Positions 1 to 11,300 of a stretch of 64,000 bases of DNA are shown piece by piece. This DNA is from Perkinsus olseni. Lineage: Eukaryota > Perkinsozoa > Perkinsida > Perkinsidae. Within the stretch, counting starts at the first letter, position 1, and each line of letters begins with the position of its first letter. Location of the stretch: contig JABANP010000123.1 in NCBI GenBank assembly GCA_013115135.1, positions 1 through 64,000 of the forward strand, given 5' to 3'. Position numbers and translations under genes: made by a program. Below the pieces are notes generated by a model. That model did no database searches and was not told the DNA's origin. It worked only from the letters and a program-made list of their open reading frames with translations.

Positions 1-2
1 TA

Positions 3-839
3 AACGTGGTTGAATCTCACCTCGGCCGCGTGACGTGGGCCACACAGTGCTTCACGAGATATCGCTGTCACCTGGCTCCTATATTTGCATGGTTGAAGGC
101 AGTGAAACGTAAGAGGAATGCCGTGTCGAAAGCTCCCATTCGTTCGGCTTTTCTCGGTTCGAATGTCTGCGACAAGATACGTCTTCTGCTGGGGCTGTTG
201 AGGAGCGAGCAGGTGCGGGCGTTCTCATTGCCTGAGATTATCGGGCGTTCAGTCGATGCAGAGTGGGCGGCTTCGAGTTCTACAATTATTACAGACGCTA
301 GCCTGGAGGGGCTCGGAGGTACGATTTGTTCAGTGGGTAACGGGCGTACTCTACGCCTGTGGTTCGCGCTGAATTTCAGACAATCTAGCGACACGGCGCT
401 TCGAAAGTTGATGGGAGACACGTTTGTCTCAGGGGATATTTCGAGGCTGGAACTCTTTGCGATAGTGTTGGGTTTGCTCATTGTGGGCGAGATCCAAAGC
501 GAGTCAGAGGGTGAATGCACTGTCCTAAGCGACAACACGGCGGCGATACATGTAGTAAATAAAGGTTCAAGCAGTGTCCCTCGCATGGCGGAGCTGTGGG
601 CCCGGTTGGTTGCGTGCAGGCGTGTGGGCCGGCAAGTGCGAGCCTTCCATGTGGCGGGCGTGAGTAACGAGATTAGTGATGATTTATCTCGGGGCGTAAG
701 GCCTCGTCAGCGAGTAGCGCGGGCCCTGGGAAGGCGTGTGCCTGTGGCGAAGTTCATCGAGCGCTTGCTAGGTGCTTCTGTGGGCGAGCTACCGGTATAT
801 TTCACGGTTAGTGAGGAGGATGAGCTCCTTGGGCCTTGA
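3..839 (+). CDS. Reverse transcriptase/RNase H, C-terminal part
   Basis: The frame is open to the window start, so this is the 3' end of a longer ORF. It begins in the RT thumb region (LGRVTWATQCFTRYRCHLAP, like the 'LAGRL...LRP' helix of DIRS polymerases). RNase H follows, with the expected acidic series: D in ITDASLEGLGG, E in SRLELFAIV, D in LSDNTAAIH and D in SDDLSRG. In the family it copies element RNA into DNA and degrades the RNA strand. No frameshift or stop interrupts it, so this copy may be fairly young. The stop is TGA at 837-839. Confidence 0.88.
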   Translation, partial: NVVESHLGRVTWATQCFTRYRCHLAPIFAWLKAVKRKRNAVSKAPIRSAFLGSNVCDKIRLLLGLLRSEQVRAFSLPEIIGRSVDAEWAASSSTIITDASLEGLGGTICSVGNGRTLRLWFALNFRQSSDTALRKLMGDTFVSGDISRLELFAIVLGLLIVGEIQSESEGECTVLSDNTAAIHVVNKGSSSVPRMAELWARLVACRRVGRQVRAFHVAGVSNEISDDLSRGVRPRQRVARALGRRVPVAKFIERLLGASVGELPVYFTVSEEDELLGP

Positions 840-1346
840 GTGGAGCTCTACTTGTGCGCTAGGGCAGCCTACTGCGGTCAGTACTAGTGTGGCGAGCTGT
901 TCATCGTAGTTTCTTCCTTATCCCTACGTGGTTGCGTCTGTGTTGATTCCGGGAGTTCTGCGTGAGACCAGGTGTATATCTGGGTAGTCTGTTGGTGTTG
1001 GTTCCAGGGTGCTTTCTATGGATCCGCGCATCGCCGGCAAGGTTGCGCAGATGCTGGAGTCGAGATGCCCGCAGATTTATGGGGGCGCGTCGAGTCGTTT
1101 GGAGCTGGCGGAGACATCGGAGGCGTCTCGCGTAGGCAATCCGTACGTTGTTTCGTTGCAGCAGGTTGTCCTTAGGTACAATCGGTAGCGGTACGGCCGG
1201 CTGTCAGGTCGGGGGGTGCTCTTCGAAGTTCGTTTACCCACTCTCGCCGACGAACTGGTTCCGGGTCGGAGCCATATGCCCTGCGTCCGTCTGTTCGCAT
1301 TGCGGGGTCTAAGTCGAGAGGTATACCTACAGTGAGCACCGATACG

Positions 1347-2288
1347 ATGACTATGGTCCTAGCGGCGGCTCGTGCTCCGTCCACTAATAGGAAATACACT
1401 TGTATTGAAAGGCGCTACACGGACTTGATGGTTCGCATGAATATTCAACCATGGCCGTTATCGGGCCATAGCTTGGTGGCGTATGTCTCGGCCTTGGTCC
1501 GTGAAGGACGGGTTAAAGCGGAGACGGTGGTCGATTATGTGGGAAAGTTGCAGTGCTCTAACAGGAGATATGCTGAGGATATTTCCGGCCCGGCCAAGGA
1601 GATGGTGAGGTTAGCAGTGTTGGGTGCTAATCGGATCTTAGGATGGCAAGAGCCGCTGCGAGCTCGCACTTTGACCAAGTCTGAGATCCGTGTGGTGGCG
1701 TTGTCGCGCCCTGAGTCTGGGAGGCAGGCCGCTCCAGTGGTGTTCTTGGTGGGCGTGTGCGGCTTGTTGAGGTTGCGGGAGTTGGTCGAGCTTGATCGCA
1801 GTAGTGTGACCTGGGTGGATCACGGTGAGCAGAACCGTCCTTATGCTATTCTTTCGATAGTACGGGCGAAGACGGACCAACGAGCCAAAGGCCGAAAAAC
1901 TGTTATAGGCTGTTGTTACGGAGGCGACGGCTCGTGCGACGAAGTTGTCTGTCCCTACCACCGATTGCGAGAATGGTGGTGTGCGACAGAAGGCATGGTT
2001 GGTCCCCTTTTTGCTTCATCTTATGAGGAGTTGGATTTGGATTTGCGGGATCTCATCCAGCGGGCTTCTTCCGGTGAGGGCCGAGGGACTTCCCATTCAA
2101 TGAGAAGAACGGGAACCAATTTAATGTTACATGCTGGGGTGTTGTTAACGGATTTGGTGGATCATGGAAGGTGGTCTACTCCTGCGTGTATCATGACGGC
2201 CTATGGCCGGGATCATAGCGATAGGTTCACACGGTTTGCTTCCTTCGCCTCAGTGTTGACCGATGACCGTGTTTCGCAGGTTACGTAG
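1347..2288 (+). CDS. Tyrosine recombinase of DIRS-type element
   Basis: About 313 aa from the first ATG at 1347; a GTG at 1332 lies in the same frame. The N-terminal core-binding domain carries the 'STNRKYTCIERRY' type start. The catalytic set is visible in order: R in GLLRLRELVEL, K in VRAKTDQ, H and R in SHSMRRTG, H/W in DHGRWSTP, and the nucleophile Y in MTAYGRD. All catalytic residues are present, unlike the copy at 41096-42437. The enzyme would integrate the element by site-specific recombination without an integrase. It is divergent from the second element's recombinase, so the two elements are separate families. Confidence 0.9.
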   Translation: MTMVLAAARAPSTNRKYTCIERRYTDLMVRMNIQPWPLSGHSLVAYVSALVREGRVKAETVVDYVGKLQCSNRRYAEDISGPAKEMVRLAVLGANRILGWQEPLRARTLTKSEIRVVALSRPESGRQAAPVVFLVGVCGLLRLRELVELDRSSVTWVDHGEQNRPYAILSIVRAKTDQRAKGRKTVIGCCYGGDGSCDEVVCPYHRLREWWCATEGMVGPLFASSYEELDLDLRDLIQRASSGEGRGTSHSMRRTGTNLMLHAGVLLTDLVDHGRWSTPACIMTAYGRDHSDRFTRFASFASVLTDDRVSQVT

Positions 2289-3480
2289 TCCTGGGTCATA
2301 TATGTTGTCGTGGTGTCACCATGTTTCTGTGTGCGACTGTTTCGAGGAAGCGTTTTTGAGAGAGGTGTTAGAGTAGGAAGCTGGGGGAGTAAGGGTGAAT
2401 CTTTCATTGCCCGCCTTGCCCCAGCTGAGTTGGGGTGGCAGGTTTTCTGACTGCCTGCCTTCCTCGCGTTTCTCTCTGAAGGCCAGCTGGCGCAGTTTTG
2501 GGCATCCAAAGATTCTCGTGATGGTTTTCTGTATTCTCTTGCGGAGAGGATAGGCGAGGTGAATGACTTTCACGGGAGTGCTGCTTAGGCAGGTCAGGTG
2601 GTGGCCAAGCGTGGTGCTATGTCCATCTGGATTCGGTGCATAGCCTTCATGGAGTGATCGAGGCTCGATCATCGAGCTTGTATTCATGTTGGTAGGGTTT
2701 GCACGAGGGTGCCTACTGTGACTGGAAAGTCTTTGAAGGTATAGGGCGTTGTGGTGTATAGCGGCTGTGGCAGTGGCTACGTGGTAGTCCGTGATTTTGG
2801 CATGCGAGATGAGAAGTGTCTGTTGAGCATGGTGTTCGACGCCGAGTCGAGTCGACTAGGCTTCATGAGTTCTGTTTGGCTGATCGGGTCGTACCCTCGT
2901 GGCGGTCAGCAACAGCAAGAGCAAGCGTTCACTGGTGTCGGAGTTGCCAGTCGGAGATGTTTCTTCCTTTTGTACGACGCTAGAGTTTCTACGAGGTGGG
3001 GGGACCCGGAGTGGCTCGGGGTTTTGGAGTTTGATGGTCTTGACGTAATCTCCTTACCCTAGCTGCTCCCGGGTCTGCATTCGCGAATCCGGTCTCGAGG
3101 AGGTGTCGGACACCTGCTGTCCCCTCTCGCGAGTTCTGGTTTCGCGTATGCCTCTCCCAACCTCAGCGTCTATGGGTTTCCTTCTCTCATTGGCGCTATT
3201 CTTTCTAATGTTGGGCAATTCCATTTTTCTGAGGACTTCCGGTATCCTGAGGGTAGCTTAGGAGCTCGCCTTACACTACTGACCTCTCACACTGCGCGGC
3301 CTTCGGGTTTTAGGTGAAGGTCGCCCGGAGGGCGACCTGAGTCGGGTTTCGGGTTGCCGGGGGTTACGGTCCGCACTCCACTAGGTCTTGGTCTTCTTTT
3401 TTAACGCCAACCAGCCTTACATCCGAGCTACGAACACGCTCGCTCTACAGCCGTGTTAACTTACTAGACTTCCTTATATT
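2289..3480 (+). other. 3' non-coding tail of the DIRS-type element
   Basis: No convincing gene. The tail contains two compact inverted repeats. The one at 3101-3115 has 7-bp arms around a single G. The one at 3319-3337 has 8-bp arms around GGA. They could be RNA end-processing or recombination structures. Short ORFs here lack family signatures. Confidence 0.5.
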
Positions 3481-3561
3481 TATATACGAGGCCGAAGGAA
3501 TTAGCGCCAATATGAGAAAGAATAGCGCCTAGCAGAGAAAGTTTAGCGCCGATGAGAGACA

Positions 3562-3589
3562 AATTCAATTCAATTCAATTCAATTCAAA
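3562..3589. repeat. AATTC pentanucleotide microsatellite
   Basis: About five tandem copies of the 5-bp unit AATTC in a gene-poor stretch between the retroelement and the ATP-grasp gene. Confidence 0.9.
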
Positions 3590-4654
3590 CTTTATTGCCT
3601 GGGCATTACAAGCTCGAAGCTTATCGCCCATCACACGACCCGCGCAAGCGGATCCCGATATGGTTAGACCCAACCATAGAGCCTTGAAACAACAGAGGTT
3701 AATGAATCTCTCATCATCAGCTCGGAGGCTCTTGAGAGGAACTTCGTCACAACTACGTCGTGCAGCCAGGGAAGGCGAGGAGGGAGGCATGCCACACTGG
3801 GCAGCCTATTAGGCATGAGGGAGAAAGAAGGTGAAAAGAGGATTAAGTAGTCCCAGGACCAACAACTGCGATTGCGGAAACCCAGATGATTAGATGGTGA
3901 AAATTTGTGTAGAAAGGGAGGGCCCAACCAATACCGAGTCACCAGCAAGGGGGACGTATGGGTATGGCAGGTTCGATCTCTACTTCGTACCGGGAAAACC
4001 CCGGAGAGACAAATTAGCGCCCGTCCGGAGTACCTGCCGCCGGCCTAGGCTTCTAGCTGGTCAAAATCTTGAAGCTCTTGCGCTTCCTCGAATTTCCTCA
4101 ACGCGATTATCTAACTGTGACAGCGGTTTTACAAGATTCCTCATCCTCAGAGTTGAGGAGAATCCAAAAACCTTCGATCGGACTCCTCGTGTCCGCTACG
4201 AATGCTGCTGCTTTACTGCTTCAGATGAACTCCAGTTTTCACTTGTCAAATCCTGTTGATCTCTCCGCGCGTTCCGTGCTGTTTCCGAAAAGTATTTCTT
4301 CAAAACGCTGGCCTGCGATGATATCGCCATCCGCCGGCCAAGCATTAAGGAAGCGATTTTCCAAAAAAGTATCTTTTCAGAATATTTTCTTTCCGACCTC
4401 TTCTCAGTTCTGTTTTCTGTACTTCCTCCTCATCATTATGGTGATTCCCAGTAGACTCCCTCCGATGGTATCAAGATCTGCTTTCAACCAGTTTTTAATG
4501 CCTCGCCGATCGAAGTTCATATCACTACTGGGCGAGATCGCGTCGGAAGAGAATCTAGCGATGTCGCGATTGTCTATGGACTGGATACTTCAATTCAAAA
4601 CTAGTATTTTCCGAAAATTTCCGATTTTTCCGGAAAATTTCTTTTTTTCCTCAG
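3590..4654. other. Gene-poor stretch, probably 5' end of the ATP-grasp gene
   Basis: A long plus-strand open frame (4069-5028) crosses this stretch, but its right part runs through an intron of the ATP-grasp gene, so it is not itself a protein. The first exon(s) of that gene should lie here, because the first exon I can place begins out of phase at 4655. The A/T-rich GAAAATTTCC-type run at 4610-4650 looks like an intron 3' end. Confidence 0.4.
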
Positions 4655-7600
4655 AAAGTCCACCGTTTCGCCAGACCTCTGTTTTCGGCTACACTTTTGA
4701 TGTAAACACCGCGGCCGCTGTTGAAATATGTAAAGAGAAAAGCGCCACGAGTATCGTCTTGGCTGATCATGGGGTAAGAAGATACCATGCCAACGATCTG
4801 TTCTCTGGAGGTCTTTCGCAAAATCCATTCTCCCCTGCGGTGATCCGCAAGCGTGAGTGGCGCGAGAACAGTATGAAGATGATAGTGAATATCGCTGCTA
4901 CGAGAACGACTTCTGATGTCACCTGCCATCAGCGTGTTACATCACCAATTTTCGAAAGATGTAATTTTCCCTGCTTGGCTGGGATGCGCAACGAGCGTCT
5001 CCAGTCTCATCGTTATGATTGGATTTGAATTTGAACTGGTGTGAGAAAATGATGAGCTAAGCTGCGTGTTGTTGATATCGCAACCTAGAGGGAGACCGAT
5101 TCATTAGTGCAACGAATTTGTTGTTCGATTCGTTGTTTGTGGCTACATCGCTCGGGCTGCGTTGCTGGTGGGCCGCTTCGACCACCTTATATCCTGTCTC
5201 TCAGCGGATAATTTCGTGGCGCGCGGTCGATGGCAGGTACCTAACGTACCACACACTGTTTTCTTGAATCCCTGTTGCTCCGTTGCTAAGGACTATATAC
5301 CCAAGACTCAAAGTGCGGTGGAGCAGGTAGAGTGATGGTATCTTTCTCTCAAGCTTGCATGATACGGAGGAGGTCAGGTGCTGGAGTACTGGAAGAAGGA
5401 GGGGTCGAAGTCTTTGGTGTTGAAACCTTTGAAGGGTACTAACTACACGGGGGCATGCTCACTTGTATCTTACTAGAGTCAACCTAAGATACGCGAGCAA
5501 TCTTATGTATCTTCCATAAGATCCGTATGGCGGAGTGAAATGCTTCGGTCGTGGATGATGTGGGTTCGTTGCCGAGCCGTATGGCCTCAGGCTTTCAATC
5601 ATCATGAAATTTTGTAATGTATAAAAAATTTTTTTCAGAATGGATTTTGAGGAGGTCCTAGTATTGTAGTTGTCAAAGATCTGCTAGCTGTCACTAGCGT
5701 TGATGACAGAAATAAAGATATGCTCGACTTCTATACCGCATGCGAGCGCTATACGAAGCGGTGAGAAATTTTTGTTTTTCTTCATGGGAATTTTGAGGCC
5801 CTGATTTTGAATTTTGAAGGTGCAGTGGTGGGTTGAATTTACCAATTTTCTCGCCTTATTGAGAAAAAACTGAAAATTACTCGACAAATTTTTTCCATAG
5901 AAAACAGTCAGGTACTGGTGGAAATGATGTGATGGTTGCTCACAATGTGAGAGAGGTGGAAGCGGGCGTGATGACCATCTTCAGTCGGGAGTAAGAATCT
6001 TTCAGGAATCTTCAGGTTGATTGATCGACATTAGATACGGTCTAGCGGTTTCACCATTCCTCGATATCATTAACGAGTATCGGGTTGTGTGTACCCATCG
6101 GAAACCCCAGCTGATGTACTCTAAGAAGAGGATGTCCTTGGTGGGCGATGGTGTTAGTACCATAACGGAGCTGTGTGCTGGGAAGCTGACGAAGCAAAGC
6201 GCTAAGGTAAGGATGGCGGGGAGAAAATATTGTTTTTTAGGGCGGGTTAGTTGTGCTGGTGATGATAGTTTTTGTTGTTTTTATGGACGCTTTCTCTTGT
6301 GTAATTTATAGACCTCATCGTGTCACCACAATGGGGTCTTGTCTGTGTTATGATCGCGCTTCGCTCCGCTCAATTAAGGTCCTGTGAATTATTGGGAAAA
6401 GTTATTTTACCAGTGCTCTTATTGAGATATCGTCGTTTTTGGATCGTTCGGAATCCTTGCCTACCGGCGACCGCATCTTGACCAATTGCGCTGAGCAAGC
6501 CCGCGGTCACCGCGGCGCGGTAGGAATTCCGACACACGCATTGACTGGTCGATGACGTTGATTGACAAACACGTCTACGTCGCTTCTGATCGAAGATCGC
6601 TGATCGTGAGGTGCTAGCGAGTGAAGGAAAAGGCCGCTTTGTGGCACGCAATTTTTTTCCGAGAAGTGCTGGCGGGGTTGTTCATACCGCACGTTCGACA
6701 ACTCACAGTACGGGATTCGAGAGATTCTTTGGTTGAGGTAGAGGTTGCGAAAGCATCCTCGAGCTCGATAAAATGATATGCTTTCTTATCGACGACTCCA
6801 TTGCCGAAAATGGAACTCGGCGAGATTTATTGTGTTTTCAATTTTGTTTTTCCGATCAATAATCGGAGAGCTTTCGGGAAATTTTTGCAGGAGAATTCTG
6901 GAAATTTTTTGGCGAAATTTCTCGGGCAAGTTATTTTCACTCCTGTAAATTTTTTATGAACACGGTTATGTTTTCATGGTTATTTCTTGTATTGTTTGCG
7001 TGGTTGTGTAAGTTTCAACTTCAACCCTGACAACCTGGCTCGGCCAGACTAGCACCAGTGCAGCTTTTGGTCAGTTTTTTGGACTAAAATTTTTTCCGTC
7101 ACTCAGGGCATAGCCGATTTGCTAGGGGCGATAGAGAACCCCCGATGGGTGCCGCGGAAAGGGGAGGTCATACCACTCCAATGGAAACACAACTTGGGGC
7201 TAGGGGCCAAGGCTAAGATAGTCGACAAGGATACGGAGTTGTGGGGGAAGGTAGTAATTAGGAAGGGGAAATAGTGGTATTCAGTTTTTTAGCCGTTCTT
7301 GAAGTTGACGCCTGCGAATTTTCCTCCGTTTTAACGGATTTTTCCTCATTTTTTTTATTTTTGAGTATTTTTTACTACTGTTGTATTTGTACGAAGCGTG
7401 TTCGCTCGATCGATTTGCGCTTTTTGTGGTGTATATATTTTTTATTGTGCGTTTCTTTACTCTGACGATTGGGTTTCTCTTCGGCATATCGGAGAATAAA
7501 GTCCTGATTGATGTCGTGATTGAAAAAAAAATGTTCGACTGTATTCTAGGAAACTTCTTTCGCGGTCGGGGCACTGATGTATTTTACTTCCTCACGTGAC

Positions 7601-7991
7601 GCAAGCTGAGCTCTCCTGTCGTGTCGTGTCGAATGAGAAACGGCACCAATAAAATTTGCGGAAAATTTTCGCGGGAAAATTAGGAAATTTTCCGGGAAAT
7701 TTTTGCTTTTGTTTCATCAGATTTCGTCCCTTGCTGTTGATGCTGCAAATGCCATTGGAATCGATTTTTGCAGTGTTGATGTTGTGGAGCTTGCCGATGG
7801 TGACTTCAAGATTCTCGAGGTATCTTAGGGCGGAGCGAAGCGATTTTTATTTGTTATTTTTCCGTTAGGTCAACTGTGGGGTGATGATGGATAACTTTTT
7901 GAGCCAAGATGACGGGGAGTATCGATCGATTGCGAGGGGAATATATAAAGACGCATTGCAGCTAGCGCTTTCGAGGCAATCCGGGCTATGA
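4655..7991 (+). CDS. ATP-grasp ligase (RimK/cyanophycin synthetase-like), multi-exon
   Basis: Exons placed: 4655-4773, 5237-5326, 5378 to about 5464, about 5655-5760, 5901-5990, 6035-6206, 7107-7250, 7721-7819 and 7869-7991 (TGA). Phases agree at all joins from 5760 onward. Family signatures in order: EICKEKSATSIVLADHG, the KP(L)KGTNYTG nucleotide loop, SGTGGNDVM, SPFLDIINEYRVV, LVGDGVSTITEL, then the metal-binding end GIDFCSVDVVE...FKILEVNCGVMM. Known enzymes of this fold join a carboxylate to an amine using ATP; the substrate cannot be read from sequence. One join near 5465-5655 is unresolved (phase conflict; a GC donor is possible). The intron at 6207-7106 is about 900 nt, the others mostly 44-60 nt. 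The N-terminal exon is missing. The last intron (7820-7868) is 49 nt and carries the GCGGAGCGAAGCG motif. Confidence 0.82.
5204..5228 (+). repeat. 25-nt intron 3' module, copy 1
   Basis: Lies just before the acceptor (5235-5236) of an ATP-grasp gene intron. It is identical over 25 nt to 17167-17191 in an intron of the USP7 gene. A third copy, matching over about 21 nt, lies at 14740-14760. The core is ATTTCGTGGCGCGCGGTC. Confidence 0.9.
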
Positions 7992-8304
7992 AGGCCCGCG
8001 CAGGTTCGATCCCGGCGGATGACAGTTTTACGTCTGCTTTAATCGACTGTTTCTGTATGCTCCGATATGCAGTTCGTTTCAGCTTTCGGTTGTCGAGAGT
8101 GCTTGTGTGAGTTGCTGCCAAAGGTCCCCGGTTCAATTCTCGGTAGGGATTCCTTTTTATCCTCGGCATAGAGGAGAGGTCGTTCCGAATAGACCCGGGT
8201 TTAATTCCTGCTCATTGCGATTCGTCGCTGGAGGTGGGAAGTGTCATTTGTAGCGGAGCGAAGCACTTTTATTTTCCCTTGTATTGGTTGTTATCATTTT
8301 TGAA

Positions 8305-11300
8305 ATGTCTATATTGAGCGGTGGAAGGTCGCCCTCGTCCACTGAGCGTCGAGAAGATTCCTCCTCGCCAGACTCGCAGGCCAGCGGGGACGGTCGGAAA
8401 GGGTCTGCTGGGAATGATCATAGTGCTGGTAATAGTGGGAAGGGGAGGGATGGATGATGATGATGGCAGCTTGGGAATCTTAGGTCGACTATTGTGTTTG
8501 ACAGAGAAGGGATGCGTTTACTTCAGGAAAAGTTTTTTTTCGATTTTTTGGGGATCTTTTGCGACTCATCTCACGCCGTAATATCTGATGATAAGTAGTT
8601 TTTTGGCGCGTTGGAATTTTATGCTACTCGCCCGATGTTAATGTGTTTTTGGTTGAATGAGGCCTCCGTAGGCTCCACCAGCGTTCCACGGCGGACGATA
8701 TTTTTTTGGTGATGGCCCGATTTTTCGCGGAACCCCGGTCGATTTACCCGATCCGCTATCCATACCAACTTTTCCGCAGTTAATATACCGCCATGCTCCC
8801 CGAACGAGCTAGAGTTCAAGATCAGTGATATCGGAAAATACCAAGCCCTTGAGCAGATCAGATCGCCTGCTTTGACGGCCGGACCCTTCACTTTTAAGGT
8901 AAAAAGAAAAGGCGGAGCGAAGCGTTTTTTCTATTTTCGCGATCGTGGAATGCGGCTGGTTTTATTGGGTTGGGGTTGATGAAAATTCGGGTTAGGAAAT
9001 TGTGCGGAGTTTTGGTGATTTTTTTGTCACTTACTGGTTTGGTTTTTTACTTTATATTGATGTTGATTAAATTTTGGTAAACTCGTTTTCTATGGGAAGA
9101 AATATTTTTTTCAGTTTGTCATAGTTGAGAAATCTTCGATTATTCTGGTGAGATCGATCGTACTTGAGTCGTATGAATTTAGTCGATATCATATCATGCG
9201 ATAGAAGGTGATGAGTTCTGCTAATTACCATTGACTACTTTATCATTATTAAATCGTCTTTCCGTTCTTGTTGTTGTAGTTGCTGGTCTTCCCTCACGGC
9301 AATCGTGTGCGGCCGCCAGCGTATCTGGCGGCGTACGTAGAGTGTCAGGAGAGGAAGGAAGGTGATAGAGGGGCGGCGGTTAGTGATGGAGGTTGGGGAA
9401 GTTTTGGTATGTATTAGGGCAAACTGTTGTTGGTTTATTCATGTAATTTTGGGTGGCGGGACTCTCGGGAGTGTTTAACAGATTTTCACAAAGTGCGGAG
9501 GGTCTTGGCTCGGGAAAGTGAGTAGCTTCTGACTAAGTGCGGCTCCTCCGTCATAGGGGATCAGCCTTCTCGGCTCTCCATTTCTTGGGATGGTCGCGCC
9601 CCTCTGTCTGTGGAGCTTCCCACTGTCTGGCTTGGGAGTTGGCGAGGTCGTGGGCGGAGTTTTCCTCAGTTTTGGGAGCGCTCCCAGGAGAGAACCTGTG
9701 ACTGGAGAAGTCTTTTGAGCGCGTGAATGATTCGCATACTGTTGTTAAATTATAGAATGTACTGGGAAGATTGTTAGCCGCTTAGTTACCCCCTCGGATA
9801 TTTTGCGCTATCCTGAATTGTGGGCAGAGGCGAAGTATTTTTATTGTTTCTGGGAGTTGTTCGTGCGCGTCTTTTCGGTGGTTTTTCGTTGTTGTTGATG
9901 TATGGTTATCCATCTTATCGAGTTTGTTTCGGGAAAATTTGGTATGGCTCGTGACCTCTATTTTCTGTGGGTTTGGGTGGGGATGACGATTTAATCTCGT
10001 GGCGTGGTGACGGAATCGTCGCTGTTCATGTGCATTGTGGCAGGTATGGATCCTCGGTTCGTGTATGCCGGGGTGAAGTTCCAGATAATAGTCATCAACC
10101 AGATGGACTATCGAAAATCAATTGTAAGCTGGTGGTGATTGGGCGGAGCGAAGCGATGGGAATTGGGGAAAATTTGTTTCTGAATGATCGGTTGTGGCTG
10201 TGAAAGTAGCATAAAAATTTGTTGCCAAGATCGCGCTAGGGGACTCAAGTTGGCGTGTGTGTGAGTTTTAAGTCCAACGCCAAAAACCGGGTTAGTTAGC
10301 AGACTAGCACCTCCGATTTATATTGTTCCGAGAGGGATGGGTTAAGGCGAGTTTCTTGAGCACCGGCAGAGGGCTGGGCAAAACCAAGATACTTTTTTGG
10401 CCATCATTGCTGGTTGCAGGTAAAGTCGGATACGCACAACTTCTGCAAGGCAGAGATCGACAGGGGCTGGCACGATCTGGTCCCGATTGAACGGGTGTTG
10501 GACCCTCGGGAGGGATGGCTTGATAAGGAGGGGAATCTGGTAGTAAAGGGAAGAGCGGGGGGTTGGTGTTCATGCGTATCATAGTGGAGAGGTCGAGGGT
10601 GGAGGATACGGAATAGGTCGGGAGAGTGTTTGGATATTGGATGTGGTTCGCGCGCGCCCGGAGGAGAATGGGGTAATTTAGTCACATGTTGGTAGGCAAG
10701 AAGTGTGTTAAAATTCGGTTTAAAAAAGCGGTCGGGCGAGGTGTGAGGTTCGAACCTGGGTTGGACGAGTGATAAGTTGAAGCTTTAACGATTATGCCAG
10801 GCTTGCTGGCAGCGTTTGGTACGGTTCTACTTTTAGGTGATGAGGGCCTCAGCTTATGCTAGGCAGGCGGAAACGGTGCTGGGAAATGGAACGGACAGGG
10901 AACGAGGAGGGACTGGGTAGCTAGAGATGATCATCTTGCAATCTTGCAATCTTGCATTTCCTCAACAGTTTTGTCGGCCTCCGCAACCACGGCGCGACCT
11001 GCTATTTGAACGGCTTGCTGCAGTCCCTTTACCATTTGGGACGTTTCCGGGAGATCGTGTATTCGGTCGACCCGAAGGCTGAGCGAGAGCGTAAGATACT
11101 CTAGCGCACAGCGAAGGTTTTTTAGGCGTATCTTTGGTTGGTTAGGGTTGGCGAAAGATGAGCTTTCGGGTGGTGATGGTGAGGAGGTTGATAGCCTCGC
11201 TTGCATGAGTCCATCGGGAGGCCGACTTAGTCTGCCGATTGCCTTGCAAAAGGTGAGATTTTCGGAGAATCTTTTTTTCTGTGTTTACCTAGCTCGACAT

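Larger units (their letters stand above)
1..3480 (+). mobile_element. DIRS-type retroelement, 3' part
   Basis: The 5' end is cut by the window edge. Seen in order on the plus strand: the end of a reverse transcriptase with an RNase H domain (to 839), a 490-nt spacer, a tyrosine recombinase (1347-2288) and about 1.2 kb of non-coding tail with hairpins at 3101-3115 and 3319-3337. RT-RNase H followed by a tyrosine recombinase instead of an integrase is the defining layout of the DIRS/Ngaro order. The 3' limit near 3480 is approximate, because I found no matching terminal repeat inside the window. Confidence 0.85.

Noticed and set aside
4069..5028. 319-codon plus-strand ORF
   Set aside because: Only 4655-4773 is coding; the rest runs through intron and upstream DNA of the ATP-grasp gene.
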